A DNA stretch of 64,000 nt from Gemmatimonadaceae bacterium (GCA_036003045.1 DASYSS010000085.1:1-64000), one strand, 5' to 3'; shown: positions 40,845 through 51,053, numbered from the stretch's first letter. Numbers and translations: made by a program. The notes: generated by a model from the sequence alone, not told the origin.

Positions 40845-42161
40845 ATGCGCAAACACATCCTCCCACTCATCGCGTTCGTGCCCGCCGTCGCGGCGGCCCA
40901 GACGCCGGCCATCCGCCTCATCAACGCTCCCGACGCGTCGTCGAAACCGGAGTTCGGAGTCGTGGCGGCGGTTCGGCAGCTCGCGGGCGGCCGGCTCCTC
41001 GTCAACGACATTCAGAACCGCCGATTGACGATCCTCGACCCCGGGCTCGCCAACACCTTCGTGCTCGCCGACTCGACCAGCGGACAGCTCAACTCGTACG
41101 GAACGCGGCCGGGTGGACTGATTCGATACGTGGCCGACACGACGCTCTTCGTCGATCCGGCCGGCCTGTCGATGTTCGTGATCGATCCCGCGGGCAAGAT
41201 CGCCCGCGTCGCTTCGGTCCCCCGGTCGCAGGACGCGGGGAGCCTCGGCAACAATCTCATCGGCACGCCGGGTGTCGACGCCGCCGGGCGTCTCGTCTAT
41301 AGAAGCGCTGGTCTTCGCCTCACGCAGCCGGGTGGCAAGGGAGCCGGCGGCGGCCCCGTCATGCCCGACTTCCCCGACTCGTCGGCGATCGTACGTGTCG
41401 ATCTCGCCACACGCAGAGTGGACACGGCGGGCTATTACAAGATTCCTAAGACGAAGATGAACATCGTCCAGAGCGACCACGGCATGACGGCGACGAATGA
41501 GCTCAATCCGATGCCGATCGTCGACGATTGGGCCGTGCTCTCGAACGGCGCGATCGCGATCGTCCGCGGTCAGGACTATCACGTCGACATCCTCAAGGCT
41601 GATGGAACGATCGCCTCGGCCCCGAAGGTCCCGTTCGACTGGCAGCGCTTGAGCGATGAAGACAAGGTCGCCGTCGTCGACTCGACGAAAGCGGCGCAGG
41701 AGAAGGCCCGCGCCGCTCTCGCCGCCAACGGAGGGAACGCGGTCGTCGCCGGAGGCGGAGCGCGAGGCGGCGGCCCGGGCGGACCCGGCGGCATGGTCGT
41801 CATGAGCTTCCAAACCACCGCTGGCGGCGATGGCGGCGGAGTCGCGACGAAGGTGGCCAGCATGGGCGGCGGAATGAATCAGACGGTCGTGAGCGCGAGC
41901 GAGCTTCCCGACTACCGCCCGGCATTCACACAGGGCGCCGCCCGTGCGGACGAAGACGGAAACGTCTGGGTTCGAACCAGCGCGACGCGCGCCGGCGCCA
42001 TCGGCGGCGCGATCTACGACGTGATCAACGGTCAGGGCGCTCTGGCGGACCGTGTGCAACTCCCCGCCGGCCGGACGATCGTCGGCTTCGGCAAGGGCGG
42101 CGTCGTCTACATGATCGCGCGCGACCAGACAGGAACGTGGATCGAACGAACGCACCGCTGA
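40845..42161 (+). CDS. Secreted beta-propeller-like protein paired with the TonB receptor
   Basis: A 438-residue exported protein with a signal peptide ending AVAAAQ, then repeated four-strand blades (FGVVAAVRQLAGGRLLVND, RLTILDPGLANTFVLAD, LFVDPAGLSMFVIDPAGKIA). This suggests a six-bladed NHL/SMP-30-like propeller, broken near 300-350 by a Gly-rich insert. No catalytic residues can be picked out. It starts 23 bp after the receptor stop and is probably cotranscribed with it, so it may present or process the ligand in the periplasm. Confidence 0.7.
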   Translation: MRKHILPLIAFVPAVAAAQTPAIRLINAPDASSKPEFGVVAAVRQLAGGRLLVNDIQNRRLTILDPGLANTFVLADSTSGQLNSYGTRPGGLIRYVADTTLFVDPAGLSMFVIDPAGKIARVASVPRSQDAGSLGNNLIGTPGVDAAGRLVYRSAGLRLTQPGGKGAGGGPVMPDFPDSSAIVRVDLATRRVDTAGYYKIPKTKMNIVQSDHGMTATNELNPMPIVDDWAVLSNGAIAIVRGQDYHVDILKADGTIASAPKVPFDWQRLSDEDKVAVVDSTKAAQEKARAALAANGGNAVVAGGGARGGGPGGPGGMVVMSFQTTAGGDGGGVATKVASMGGGMNQTVVSASELPDYRPAFTQGAARADEDGNVWVRTSATRAGAIGGAIYDVINGQGALADRVQLPAGRTIVGFGKGGVVYMIARDQTGTWIERTHR

Positions 42162-42182
42162 TTTCGCCGTGCGAGCCCGCGG

Positions 42183-43127
42183 TCAGGCGAACAGTCCGAC
42201 CTGACCGCCGGTGTGCCAGAATAGAATGGTCTGATCCGGAGTAAAGCGCTCGTCGCGGATGTACGATATCAACGCGCCGAGCGCTTTTGCCGTGTACGTG
42301 TGGTCGACGAAGAGCGCTTCGGTGCGCGCGGCAAGCGATTGCGCCTCGCGCGAGGAATTGGTCGGGATTCCATAGCCGTCGCCGACCCACGCATCGTCGA
42401 CCTCGATGTCGCCGTCGAACGACTCGAGGCCGCCGATTCCCCGAACGATCGATCGCACCTTGGACCGAATCGCGTCGGCCGAATCGTCCGCGCTCACCGC
42501 GATGACGCGCGTGTGGAGGCCGTGTCGCGCCACGCCGGCGACGAGCCCCGCCTGTGTTCCGCCCGACGACCCGGCGTGCACGATCACGTCGGGCAGCACG
42601 CCTTGCTCGAGCATCTCCTCGATCGCCGCCACGAAGCCGAACGCGCCCACCACGGTCGACGCGCCAAGCGGCACGAAGAAGGGGCGGCGGCCCTCGGCGC
42701 GTAGGCGGCGCATCACGCGCTCGCTCGCGCCGGTTCGTGCATCTCTCGACTCGATGTACTCGATCTCGGCGCCCAGCAACCGATCGAGCAACGCGTTCGC
42801 CGTCGCGTGTGCGGGCGGCAGTCCGTTGAGGATGAGCACGCACTTGAGACCGAGCGACGCCCCGGCAGCCGCCGTCGCGCGCGCGTGATTCGATTGCACA
42901 CCACCGACCGTGACCAGCGTATCCGCTCCGCGCGCGACCGCTTCGGCGAGCACGAACTCCAGCTTGCGCACCTTGTTGCCGCCGAAGCCGAAGGGAATCG
43001 AGTCGTCGCGCTTCACGAGCAACGTCGGCCCGCCGCCGAGGGCGGCGCGAAGGCGAGGCACTTCTTGAACCGGCGTCGGACCAGACAGCAACGTGACGCG
43101 CGGCTGGACGAGACTCGACGTCGTCAC
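42183..43127 (-). CDS. PLP-dependent D-cysteine desulfhydrase / ACC-deaminase family enzyme
   Basis: A 314-residue cytosolic fold-type-II PLP enzyme. The PLP lysine is in FGFGGNKVRKLEF near residue 52, followed by VTVGGVQSNHARATAAAGA, and the phosphate-binding loop is AGSSGGTQAGL near 190. The family includes DcyD, which breaks D-cysteine into pyruvate, H2S and ammonia, and ACC deaminase; the loops seen do not let me choose, though D-amino-acid use is the commoner activity. The GTG at 43127 overlaps the stop of the ParB-like gene (GTGA), so the two are translationally coupled. Confidence 0.85.
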   Translation of the reverse strand: MTTSSLVQPRVTLLSGPTPVQEVPRLRAALGGGPTLLVKRDDSIPFGFGGNKVRKLEFVLAEAVARGADTLVTVGGVQSNHARATAAAGASLGLKCVLILNGLPPAHATANALLDRLLGAEIEYIESRDARTGASERVMRRLRAEGRRPFFVPLGASTVVGAFGFVAAIEEMLEQGVLPDVIVHAGSSGGTQAGLVAGVARHGLHTRVIAVSADDSADAIRSKVRSIVRGIGGLESFDGDIEVDDAWVGDGYGIPTNSSREAQSLAARTEALFVDHTYTAKALGALISYIRDERFTPDQTILFWHTGGQVGLFA

Positions 43128-44086
43128 TCCTCCGTCGACGGAGCGCCGCCGCTCCGCGCGACTTGGTCCGCCTTGATCTTCCCGGCGTCGAATCGGCGCG
43201 CGCTCCCCAACATCTTGTCGATGGTCTCGTCGAAGTCGGCGGTGGGCTTGCGCTGAAAGCGCAGTGGATTGATCCGCGCGACGACGAACGCTTTGAGGTA
43301 CGGACTCTCGAGGCCTTTGGCCTTGAGTCCCGCGACCGCCTGGTTCACCAGCTCGTTGAGCTCGAGCAGCTTCGCCGCGCGCTCTTTCCGAGTCTCCAAC
43401 GCGGTGGACAACTTGGACGACAGAAACTTGTCGCAGCGCTTGAGAATCGGATGGTAGGCGCCGCCCGAGAACCGCCCGTTCTCCATGTAGCAGAAGCCGA
43501 GCGTCACGAACGCCGGCTCCTCGAACTCGGTGGCGAATTCCTTCTCGGGCCGATTGTCGAGCGTCGCCAGTCCTTCGGCGAGACGCGCGACCTCGAGCGC
43601 TTTTTCGCGAAGATTGTGCGCCTTCTCCGTGTTCAGTATGAGAATGCGATGTGCGACCTCGGGCTCCGGCACCACGATCGCGATGATCGACCTCGCACCG
43701 AGCTGCCGCATCGCGCCAAGCCGGTGGTAGCCGTTCGGGGACCAGTATGTGCCGTTCGGTCCTGGTACGGCGATCACCGGATCCAGATAGCGATCGAGCT
43801 GGTCGATGGCTTTGGCGACGCGTTCGACGTGCGTCTCCGAGAGGTCTCTCTGATACGGAGTCGGTTCGACCTTGTCGATCGGCAGCGCGGCGAGGATCTG
43901 CCAGTTGGAGCCGAGCGGATCTCGATACGTCGCCAGCACCGAGCCGCCACCCTCTTCGATCGCCTTGCCGAGTGATTCGACTGCGGCCGGAGGAGAGGCG
44001 GACGCGATCCGGCGCGCTTCCAGTCCACGGGAAGCCGCGGGTGCGGCCGCCGCCTTCTTTTTCGTTCGTTTTTTGGTCGCCGGCAT
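43124..44086 (-). CDS. ParB/Srx-fold domain protein
   Basis: A 320-residue cytosolic protein. A Lys/Ala-rich N-terminal tail (MPATKKRTKKKAAAA) precedes a ParB-like nuclease domain at about 60-165: ALPIDKVEPTPYQRDLSETH, LDPVIAVPGPNG, then SPNGYHRLGAMRQLGARSI, the ParB box-II-like motif. The remaining 150 residues are helical and unfamiliar. No ParA and no parS-like site are nearby, so plasmid or chromosome partitioning is unlikely. ParB-fold proteins also include free-serine kinases such as SbnI, which work beside PLP enzymes, and here a PLP enzyme is translationally coupled. Any kinase role is inference. Confidence 0.75.
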   Translation of the reverse strand: MPATKKRTKKKAAAAPAASRGLEARRIASASPPAAVESLGKAIEEGGGSVLATYRDPLGSNWQILAALPIDKVEPTPYQRDLSETHVERVAKAIDQLDRYLDPVIAVPGPNGTYWSPNGYHRLGAMRQLGARSIIAIVVPEPEVAHRILILNTEKAHNLREKALEVARLAEGLATLDNRPEKEFATEFEEPAFVTLGFCYMENGRFSGGAYHPILKRCDKFLSSKLSTALETRKERAAKLLELNELVNQAVAGLKAKGLESPYLKAFVVARINPLRFQRKPTADFDETIDKMLGSARRFDAGKIKADQVARSGGAPSTEE

Positions 44087-44225
44087 GTCTGGTGAAAGCT
44101 GGTCGGACCCGACCTGCGGCGCCAGACAGTGCCGGCCCGGCTGTGACACACGCCCGAAGCGGTCGTGCCCGCCAAAGCGTATCTTCCTGCCAGACGCCTC
44201 GCCCACTCCCCTCCTTTCTCGCGTC

Positions 44226-46292
44226 ATGCGCATTCGCCCGTTCCTCGCCCTGCTTCTGGCGATTCCTCGGCTGTCCGTCGCCGCGCAGACGCGTGGCATC
44301 ACGCCGCAGGATTACTTCTCGTTCGAGTTGGTCTCGGACCCGCACATCTCGCCCGACGGGGCGCGCGTGGTCTACGTCGTCTCACGCGTGGATCGCGCGC
44401 AAAACCGGCGCATATCGTCGGTGTGGATCGCGCCGACCGACGGAAGCGTGCCGGCGCGTGTGTTGATCGACGAAGCGTGGGCGCCGAGCGGACCGCGATG
44501 GCTTCCCGACGGATCGGGCATCGCCTTTACGTCGGCGCGCGCGTCGACCGACACGAGTGGTGCCCGACGTCCCAATGGGAGCAGGCCGCAGCTGTGGATT
44601 CTGTCGCTCGCGGGCGGAGCGCCGCGCCGGGTGACGAGCATCATGAACGGCGTGTCGAATTGCGTCCCGTCGCCGGCGGGAAATCGGGCCGCGTGTTTGA
44701 GCCGCAGCGGTCCGAGCGACAAGCGGCCGGCGACGGCGTCGAGCGACGTGCGCCATTACTCGCACCTGTCGTACAAGTTCAACGACACCGGCTGGTACGA
44801 CGACAAGCGATCGCACCTCTGGATCGTGGATCTCGCGACGGGCAACGCGCACCAGATCACGGACGGCGACGATTGGAACGACACCGACCCGCAATGGTCG
44901 CCTGACGGGACGCGCATCGCGTTCGTCTCCGACCGAACCGGTCACGAGTACGACGGCGGACGCAACACCGACGTGTGGACGATCGGCCCCGAAGGTGGCG
45001 CGCCGACCAAGATTTCGGCCGCCGAGGGGCCGGACAACTCGCCGCGCTGGTCGCCCGACGGAAAATCGATCGCGTACGTGACGGCCGCGGCGGAGGAGGC
45101 GCCGCCGCAGATTCTGATCGCGCCGGTTGGAGGGAACGGCGGCGTGACGACGGCGCCGTATCCGTCGCTCGACCTGATCCCGACCGATCTCCAGTGGTCC
45201 GGCGACGGACGCGCGCTCTACTTCGACACGGGCGTCAAAGGCGAGTATCAGATCTTCCGCCTCGAGATCGCCGACCATCGCCTCATCCAGGTGACCGCCG
45301 GCTCGCGAGCCGTCCGCAGCCCGAGCATCTCGGCGAACGGACGCATGGTGTACTTGGTGAACGACTTCACGCACATGGATGACGTCTACTCGTCGTCGAT
45401 CGATCAGCTCCATGAAAAGAAGCTGTCGAATCACAACGCGGCGCTCTGGTCGACTCTTTCGCTCGCGTCGGTACAGCGGATGACGTACAAGGGCGCCGAC
45501 GGTTGGCCGGTCGACGGCTTTCTCGTGAAGCCGTTGAACTGGCAACCCGGGCGCACGTATCCGCTCGTGCTGAGCATCCACGGGGGTCCGGCCGGACAAT
45601 ACGGCGTCGACTGGTTCCACGAGTTCCAGGTCTACGCCGCGCACGGGTGGGGCGTGTTCTTCACCAACCCGCGCGGCTCGACGGGCTACGGGCGCGCGTT
45701 CCAGCGCGGTATCGAGAACGAGTGGGGCGGCAAGGACTACATCGACATCATGAACGGGTTGGATGCGGTCATCGCCTCGAACCCCTGGCTGGACACGATG
45801 CGACTCGGCGTCACCGGCGGAAGCTACGGCGGCTACATGACGAACTGGATCGTCGGCCACACGAACCGCTTCAAGGCTGCGGTCACGCTGCGCAGCATCT
45901 CGAACTTCATCAGCGACGACGGCACGCGCGACGGCGCTTACGGCCACGCCGGCGACTTCGGCGGCGACATCTTCCAGAAGTACGATCTCTATTGGGATCG
46001 CTCGCCGCTCAAGTACGTACAGAACGTCTCGACGCCGATCCTGATCCTGCACTCGGACAACGACTATCGCGTGCCGATCGAGCAGGGCGAACAGTGGTTC
46101 CGCGCGCTCAAACACTATGGCAAGACCGCCGAGATCGTCTTCTTCCCGCGCGAAAACCACAACCTCACGCGCACCGGCGAGCCCCGGCATCTCGTCGAGA
46201 GTCTCGATTGGCAGCTCTATTGGTTCGACAAGTATCTGGACGGTAAGGCCGGCTTGGTGGCGCCGGACTGGCGTCCAGCTCCTTCGCCGTAG
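44226..46292 (+). CDS. Secreted S9-family peptidase (dipeptidyl / acylaminoacyl type)
   Basis: A 688-residue exported serine peptidase with a signal peptide ending SVAAQ. Propeller repeats cover about 35-410 (PHISPDGARVVYVV, PQWSPDGTRIAFVSDR, PRWSPDGKSIAYVT). The hydrolase domain has LSIHGGPAGQYG, the nucleophile in VTGGSYGGYMTNWIV, the aspartate in LHSDNDYRVPIEQ and the histidine in PRENHNLTR. The triad context is canonical, unlike the paralogue at 26233-28305. The ATG at 44226 begins the signal peptide. It is divergent from the ParB-like gene, with 139 bp between them. Confidence 0.9.
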   Translation: MRIRPFLALLLAIPRLSVAAQTRGITPQDYFSFELVSDPHISPDGARVVYVVSRVDRAQNRRISSVWIAPTDGSVPARVLIDEAWAPSGPRWLPDGSGIAFTSARASTDTSGARRPNGSRPQLWILSLAGGAPRRVTSIMNGVSNCVPSPAGNRAACLSRSGPSDKRPATASSDVRHYSHLSYKFNDTGWYDDKRSHLWIVDLATGNAHQITDGDDWNDTDPQWSPDGTRIAFVSDRTGHEYDGGRNTDVWTIGPEGGAPTKISAAEGPDNSPRWSPDGKSIAYVTAAAEEAPPQILIAPVGGNGGVTTAPYPSLDLIPTDLQWSGDGRALYFDTGVKGEYQIFRLEIADHRLIQVTAGSRAVRSPSISANGRMVYLVNDFTHMDDVYSSSIDQLHEKKLSNHNAALWSTLSLASVQRMTYKGADGWPVDGFLVKPLNWQPGRTYPLVLSIHGGPAGQYGVDWFHEFQVYAAHGWGVFFTNPRGSTGYGRAFQRGIENEWGGKDYIDIMNGLDAVIASNPWLDTMRLGVTGGSYGGYMTNWIVGHTNRFKAAVTLRSISNFISDDGTRDGAYGHAGDFGGDIFQKYDLYWDRSPLKYVQNVSTPILILHSDNDYRVPIEQGEQWFRALKHYGKTAEIVFFPRENHNLTRTGEPRHLVESLDWQLYWFDKYLDGKAGLVAPDWRPAPSP

Positions 46293-46358
46293 GAACCGCA
46301 CAACTACTCACCGCGGAGACGCCGAGGACAGTCGCAGATGCCGTGCGCCCGCAGAACG

Positions 46359-48698
46359 CTACATCCGGAACAAATACGAATACTTCACGAAGAAGTAGTC
46401 CGATGCCCGATGTATTGGCTCGAAGTCGAAGCGCCGCGTCGCGTCGGGTAGCCCGCTGCCGGCGTTGCCGTAGCCGAGGAAGAACACCGTGCCCGGCCGC
46501 GGCGTGTACGAGAACAAATAGTCTCCGCGCAATGCGCGTGAGCGAGTCGCACGCGCGAGCGATCCGTTCACCAGCAACGGGTAGTTCGTCCGCGTCTCGT
46601 CGCGAAGGTCGTTCATCTCGCTCAAGTCGTACTCGCCGACGACGCGCAAAAAGATCGACCGGGTGAGCTGGTATTCGATCTTGAGCCGGGGAATCGCGTT
46701 GCGCGCGACCAGTGAACCGTCGCTGCGGCGCCAGAAATCCTGGTACGCGTAGGACCCGTCCACGCGAACGCGATCGCTCGGCCGCATGCTCACGGTCAGC
46801 GTCACCAGGTTGATGTTCGCCTGCGCCCACTCGAAGAAGTTCTCGTCCTGCCCGCCCACGTACAGCAGATTCGCGTTGAACGCCGACCACTGCGGCGTGG
46901 CGAGCGTGAAGACGTAGTCTCGATTGAAGATTCGCCCGATTCCCGTGAACGGCAGCGTGTCGCTGGTCGGCGAGAGAATCCGATAGCCGGCGTAGAGCGT
47001 CGAGTCCCAGCCGAACGTTTCCCAATACACGCCCAGGCCGACGTTCCAGCCGCCGCGAAACGCCGCCGTCCCGCTCACGTGAACCTTCTTGTCCTGCGCG
47101 TCGCCGCGCCGCACGAAGTGCGAGTACTCCCACGTGTCGTCGTAATTCACGTCGGCCGTGATCGCCTCGAGCTTCGACCCTCGCTCGGCGAACCACGTGA
47201 ACCGCTCGTCGGCGAGCCCGTGCACGATCCCGGCCCGCGAGATGAAGCCGCTCCCGGCGCGGAAATCGTCGCTGATGCCGTCGATGAAATAGCGGAAGCC
47301 GTACTGCTTTCCGTTGCGCGCGATCGCCGCGGTCCACAGCGGCGCGTTGCGCGCGACGTCGCGCGTCTTGTCGAAGCTCTGTGCGTACTGGAAGATCGCG
47401 TTGTACGCGTCGCCGAACGCGACACGGCCGTCGACGTCAGCCACGCGGTTGTAGTCGCCGCCGAGCACCCGGTCCGTGTACGCCGCGCCAAGCCGCGATT
47501 GGTCGCCGAAGTCGTGCTGCGCGCGCACGATGTCGTAGACGGCGCGATCGTGCCCCGACGCCGAGAGACTCGCGTTGTCGGCCGCCGAGAGAAATCCGAC
47601 GCTCGTGCCGTCAACTTTCCCCGCGAGCTTCACCGCGGCGTCCGGCTCGGCGATGTCGCGGGTGTAGATCAACGTGTGCGGCACGCTGAACGATTCGAGC
47701 CCCTCGATGAAGAACGGCCGCTTCTCCGGAAAAAAGAGCGCGCGCCGCGGATCAATCACGAACTGGCCCGCGTCCGACTCGACCTCGGCGAAATCAGGAT
47801 GCGCCGTGCCCGTCATCGTGAGCGTATTCGTCATACCCCAACGCGCCGTGCCGCCAAGCTGCGGCCTCTCTGCGTGATAATCCCAGCCGCCGGCCGTCGG
47901 CACGCCGTTCACGTGCTGGGTCACGACCGGATTGACGTCGAGCACGACGCCGCGCTCGAGGCCCGTGAGTCCCTCGATCGTTCCCGACTGCGCGAGGAAG
48001 GAGGCGTTCGCGCGCACCGCTGGCGCCCAGCTGTCCTCGTAGCCGGAGTGCTGCACCTCGCGCACGACGTTGAGATCCCACGTCTGCTGCGCCGATGACT
48101 GGTACTTCAAACTCTTGAACGGGATCCGCACCTCGACCTCGTACCCGAACTCGGTCAGGCGCCCCTTCGACTCGAACACGAAGTCCTGGCTGAGGTCCGC
48201 CGACGCACGTCCGGCGAGCGTCGGCGTCCAGCTGCCGCGCGCCCCCAATCCATTCTCGACGAGCATCCCGTCCATTTGCACGCCGAGCGGATTCACGGCG
48301 AACACATAGGCCTGACGCTGATCGTGGAACGTGCCGAGAAGAAGCTGGACGTTGTCGTCGGCCGAAATCTTGTCGCGGTCGGCGAGCGTCGCGTGGACCG
48401 CGCCGTGCGCCTCGAACGCCCGCACGCCGACGTACAACGCATTGCTCGAGTACCAAACCAATATTTGCGTCGAATCGGCGGCGGGCACGCCGTCTTGCGG
48501 CGAAAACTGCGAAAAACCGGTCAGCAGCGCCGCCGATTTCCACGCGGGTTCGTCCAGCATGCCGTCGATCGCGATCGATGCATTCTCCGTCCCGACGCGC
48601 GGAATGCGCACGTGGAGCTGGTTCTCACGCCCGACGTACGTCACGGGAGGCGTCGGCGCGCCGGCGAGCGCGTGACAGAGGGCGATGCACGACAGCAT
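46359..48698 (-). CDS. DUF5916 outer-membrane protein with CBM9-like N-terminal domain
   Basis: A 779-residue exported protein. Residues about 35-215 form a CBM9-like domain (IDGMLDEPAWKSAALLTGFS, SNALYVGVRAFE, GYEVEVRIPFKSL). Residues about 230-779 match DUF5916, a beta-rich region with LGGTARWGMTNTLTMTGTAH, DFAEVESDAGQFVIDPR and FFPEKRPFFIEGLE. It ends in an aromatic strand (YFFVKYSYLFRM), as outer-membrane barrels do. The function is unknown; these proteins are abundant in Gemmatimonadota and Bacteroidota and may be surface enzymes or carbohydrate binders. Confidence 0.85.
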   Translation of the reverse strand: MLSCIALCHALAGAPTPPVTYVGRENQLHVRIPRVGTENASIAIDGMLDEPAWKSAALLTGFSQFSPQDGVPAADSTQILVWYSSNALYVGVRAFEAHGAVHATLADRDKISADDNVQLLLGTFHDQRQAYVFAVNPLGVQMDGMLVENGLGARGSWTPTLAGRASADLSQDFVFESKGRLTEFGYEVEVRIPFKSLKYQSSAQQTWDLNVVREVQHSGYEDSWAPAVRANASFLAQSGTIEGLTGLERGVVLDVNPVVTQHVNGVPTAGGWDYHAERPQLGGTARWGMTNTLTMTGTAHPDFAEVESDAGQFVIDPRRALFFPEKRPFFIEGLESFSVPHTLIYTRDIAEPDAAVKLAGKVDGTSVGFLSAADNASLSASGHDRAVYDIVRAQHDFGDQSRLGAAYTDRVLGGDYNRVADVDGRVAFGDAYNAIFQYAQSFDKTRDVARNAPLWTAAIARNGKQYGFRYFIDGISDDFRAGSGFISRAGIVHGLADERFTWFAERGSKLEAITADVNYDDTWEYSHFVRRGDAQDKKVHVSGTAAFRGGWNVGLGVYWETFGWDSTLYAGYRILSPTSDTLPFTGIGRIFNRDYVFTLATPQWSAFNANLLYVGGQDENFFEWAQANINLVTLTVSMRPSDRVRVDGSYAYQDFWRRSDGSLVARNAIPRLKIEYQLTRSIFLRVVGEYDLSEMNDLRDETRTNYPLLVNGSLARATRSRALRGDYLFSYTPRPGTVFFLGYGNAGSGLPDATRRFDFEPIHRASDYFFVKYSYLFRM

Positions 48699-48783
48699 GC
48701 GATCGAACTTGGTCGATCGATGCCACCTTCGCTAATTCAGGGCGTTCGAATCGTGTAAGGTTTCACCGCTGATTCGCCGCAAC

Positions 48784-50976
48784 CTAGAAACGCGTCGAGC
48801 GATAGACGGCCGTGATGTCCCCGGTCTGCGCCGGAACGACGTCCGGCGGACGTGGCGGAATGGTGAGGATCGTCGGGAGCCCGGCGGTTTGCGACATGAG
48901 GCTCAGGTCGATCTGCGATCCCGGCGGAATCGCGATCGAAAAAACCGCTCCACTATCCGGAACCGCCCAATACACCCACGTCGATGTCTTTCGTCGGAAT
49001 CGCGTCGTGTCGACGACGCGTGCATCGATCGCCAGACGGATGATCGGCGCGCCGGTGGGTCGAACTCGCAACGCGTACGCACCCGGCGGCGCCTTCACGC
49101 GCACGATGACGCGCCGTGCCCCGTCGACGACGGTATCGCGAATGTACGTCGCCGTCGGCGCCGCCAAATCGACGCGCGGATATGTGTTTTCCGAAAAGTG
49201 GGCGCCGGACAACCGGAGCGCCGACACCCAAGCGGGCGGATTGCTCGTCGTTGGCCCGAGCACGCTCTTGGTCCACGCGTCGAGGCCGAACAGCGAGCCC
49301 AGGAGCGCCCGCCCGCTGTCCGCCGGCTCGGCGAGGACCAGCGCGGTCGGAATCGGTTCCGCGGCACTAGGGCTCGTCGTTCCAACGCCGATCGCCGCGG
49401 ACACGATCGCCGCGCCGGCAAACGCGGCCGGAAGGGGCCACGAGCTCCGACGACCGCCCGCGACGCGCATCATGAGCGGCGCAATCAGCCATACGATCAA
49501 CGTGGTGAAAATCGCCAGAACCGACGCGCCCAGGCCGGAAACCCCGAGCATGATCGCGGCAACCGCATAAGCGAATCCGGCGAGAAGTAGCAGCGTCACG
49601 CCGGCCGCGATCCACCACGGCACCCAGCGCCCCGATCGTGCGGCAATCAGAGTGAACAGGAGCGGCCACGTGAACAGATAGCTCGCACCCGGAACGGTGA
49701 AGCTCGTCACCAGCGCGAGGAGCAGCCAGAAAACCAGAACGCCTGCGTGCAAATCGGGTGAGACACGCGTGCCGAGCGCGTAGAGCGCCAGATTCACCGC
49801 AACGACCGCGAGTGCGACGGCGAGCGCAAACGTCCAACTCCACATCGCCGCGCCACGCAGGTGGATCATCGCCGCCAGCCCGCCGCACACCACGAGCGCG
49901 ACGATCATGGACGCCACACCGATGCCCACGCCCTTCAGATGGTGGCGGACGACCAGGACCGTGAGCACGAACGCGACGAGCGCGAGCGGAATCGCCAGAC
50001 CGATCGGATACACGATGAGCCCGAGCAACGGCATGTCGAAGAAGACGGCGTCGCCGGTCTTGGGTCGCGGCAGATCTTCGTTCGCCACCTTCTGCGTCAC
50101 GGCGAGCATCTGCGCGCCAAGATGTTGAACGCTTCCCGAATCGAGGTGCGCGACGTCGTCGTGCAGCGTGTGATACCGCTCGACGCCGTCGGCGAACGCG
50201 AAGTTGAGGGCGGGCACGTTGAGCAAGGACAGCTCGGACAGGTCCGTGTCGTTCGGCAGCGAGCGATACAGCGTCGTGAAAACCGATCCGGCGGAAACGT
50301 CGCCCGCCGCGCGCAGCGCCGAGACGGCGTCCCGGTTTCCGGGGCCGGTCTCGAACATGTACACGCGCCCCTTCGTGCCCCTCGCGTCGAAGTTCAGAAT
50401 GAACGCGACGTCCTTCGCCCACGGATGCTCGCGCACGAACGCCGCCGCGCCGATGAGGCCCGCCTCCTCGCCGTCCGAGAACAGCACGAACACGTCGTGC
50501 GCCAGCGGCGTCCTTCGTGCCTTGAGCGCGCGCACCGTTTCGAGAAGCGCGGCGCATCCGGACGCGTCGTCGCCGGCCGCGGGGCCGGCTTCGACGCCGT
50601 CGTAATGCGCCGCGAGAAGAACGCCCTTCCCGCCCGACGTCGATCCTGGCAGCCACGCGAGAATGTTCTGGACTCGGCCCGCGGCCTGAAAACGGGTGCC
50701 GACGCCGGTCGTGGTTTGCACCTGCGCCTTGACTCCGAGCGCCTCGAGCCGACGGACGATATAGTCGCGTACCCGATCGTGATCCGGCATTCCCATCGCA
50801 TGCGGGCGCGCCGCGATCGCTTCGACGTCGTGCATTGCGCGCTCCGCCGAAAAAACCGTGTCGGAAGCGGTTGCCGGGACGGCGGCGGGCGGCCGCGTCA
50901 TTCGCGCCACCGAGTACGCGCAGAGCGCGATGAGACCGATCAGCGTACCGACGCGAGCGGGAGTTGAAATTTGCAT
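48784..50976 (-). CDS. M28-family zinc aminopeptidase with C-terminal membrane domain
   Basis: A 730-residue protein. One membrane segment at the N-terminus is followed by the M28 peptidase (about 45-315): LLAAHYDGVEAGPAAGDDAS (first ligands and bridging Asp), LFSDGEEAGLIGA (catalytic and ligand Glu), FILNFDARGTKG and YHTLHDDVAHL (last His). Eight or so membrane segments (about 340-590) and a periplasmic C-terminal beta domain follow. The layout is that of bacterial homologues of eukaryotic Fxna/ERMP1 peptidases. It probably removes N-terminal residues from peptides outside the cytoplasm. The ATG at 50976 is divergent from the response-regulator gene, 77 bp away. Confidence 0.85.
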   Translation of the reverse strand: MQISTPARVGTLIGLIALCAYSVARMTRPPAAVPATASDTVFSAERAMHDVEAIAARPHAMGMPDHDRVRDYIVRRLEALGVKAQVQTTTGVGTRFQAAGRVQNILAWLPGSTSGGKGVLLAAHYDGVEAGPAAGDDASGCAALLETVRALKARRTPLAHDVFVLFSDGEEAGLIGAAAFVREHPWAKDVAFILNFDARGTKGRVYMFETGPGNRDAVSALRAAGDVSAGSVFTTLYRSLPNDTDLSELSLLNVPALNFAFADGVERYHTLHDDVAHLDSGSVQHLGAQMLAVTQKVANEDLPRPKTGDAVFFDMPLLGLIVYPIGLAIPLALVAFVLTVLVVRHHLKGVGIGVASMIVALVVCGGLAAMIHLRGAAMWSWTFALAVALAVVAVNLALYALGTRVSPDLHAGVLVFWLLLALVTSFTVPGASYLFTWPLLFTLIAARSGRWVPWWIAAGVTLLLLAGFAYAVAAIMLGVSGLGASVLAIFTTLIVWLIAPLMMRVAGGRRSSWPLPAAFAGAAIVSAAIGVGTTSPSAAEPIPTALVLAEPADSGRALLGSLFGLDAWTKSVLGPTTSNPPAWVSALRLSGAHFSENTYPRVDLAAPTATYIRDTVVDGARRVIVRVKAPPGAYALRVRPTGAPIIRLAIDARVVDTTRFRRKTSTWVYWAVPDSGAVFSIAIPPGSQIDLSLMSQTAGLPTILTIPPRPPDVVPAQTGDITAVYRSTRF

Positions 50977-51053
50977 GGTCGATTGCGGGTCCTTGCGCTT
51001 GTCGGTCAACTTACCATTGTACAGAGCGACTTCCATATCTGGAGCACCCGACG

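Noticed and set aside
43124-44086. Chromosome or plasmid partition protein ParB
   Set aside because: No parA, no palindromic parS-like site, and the neighbour is a metabolic PLP enzyme.
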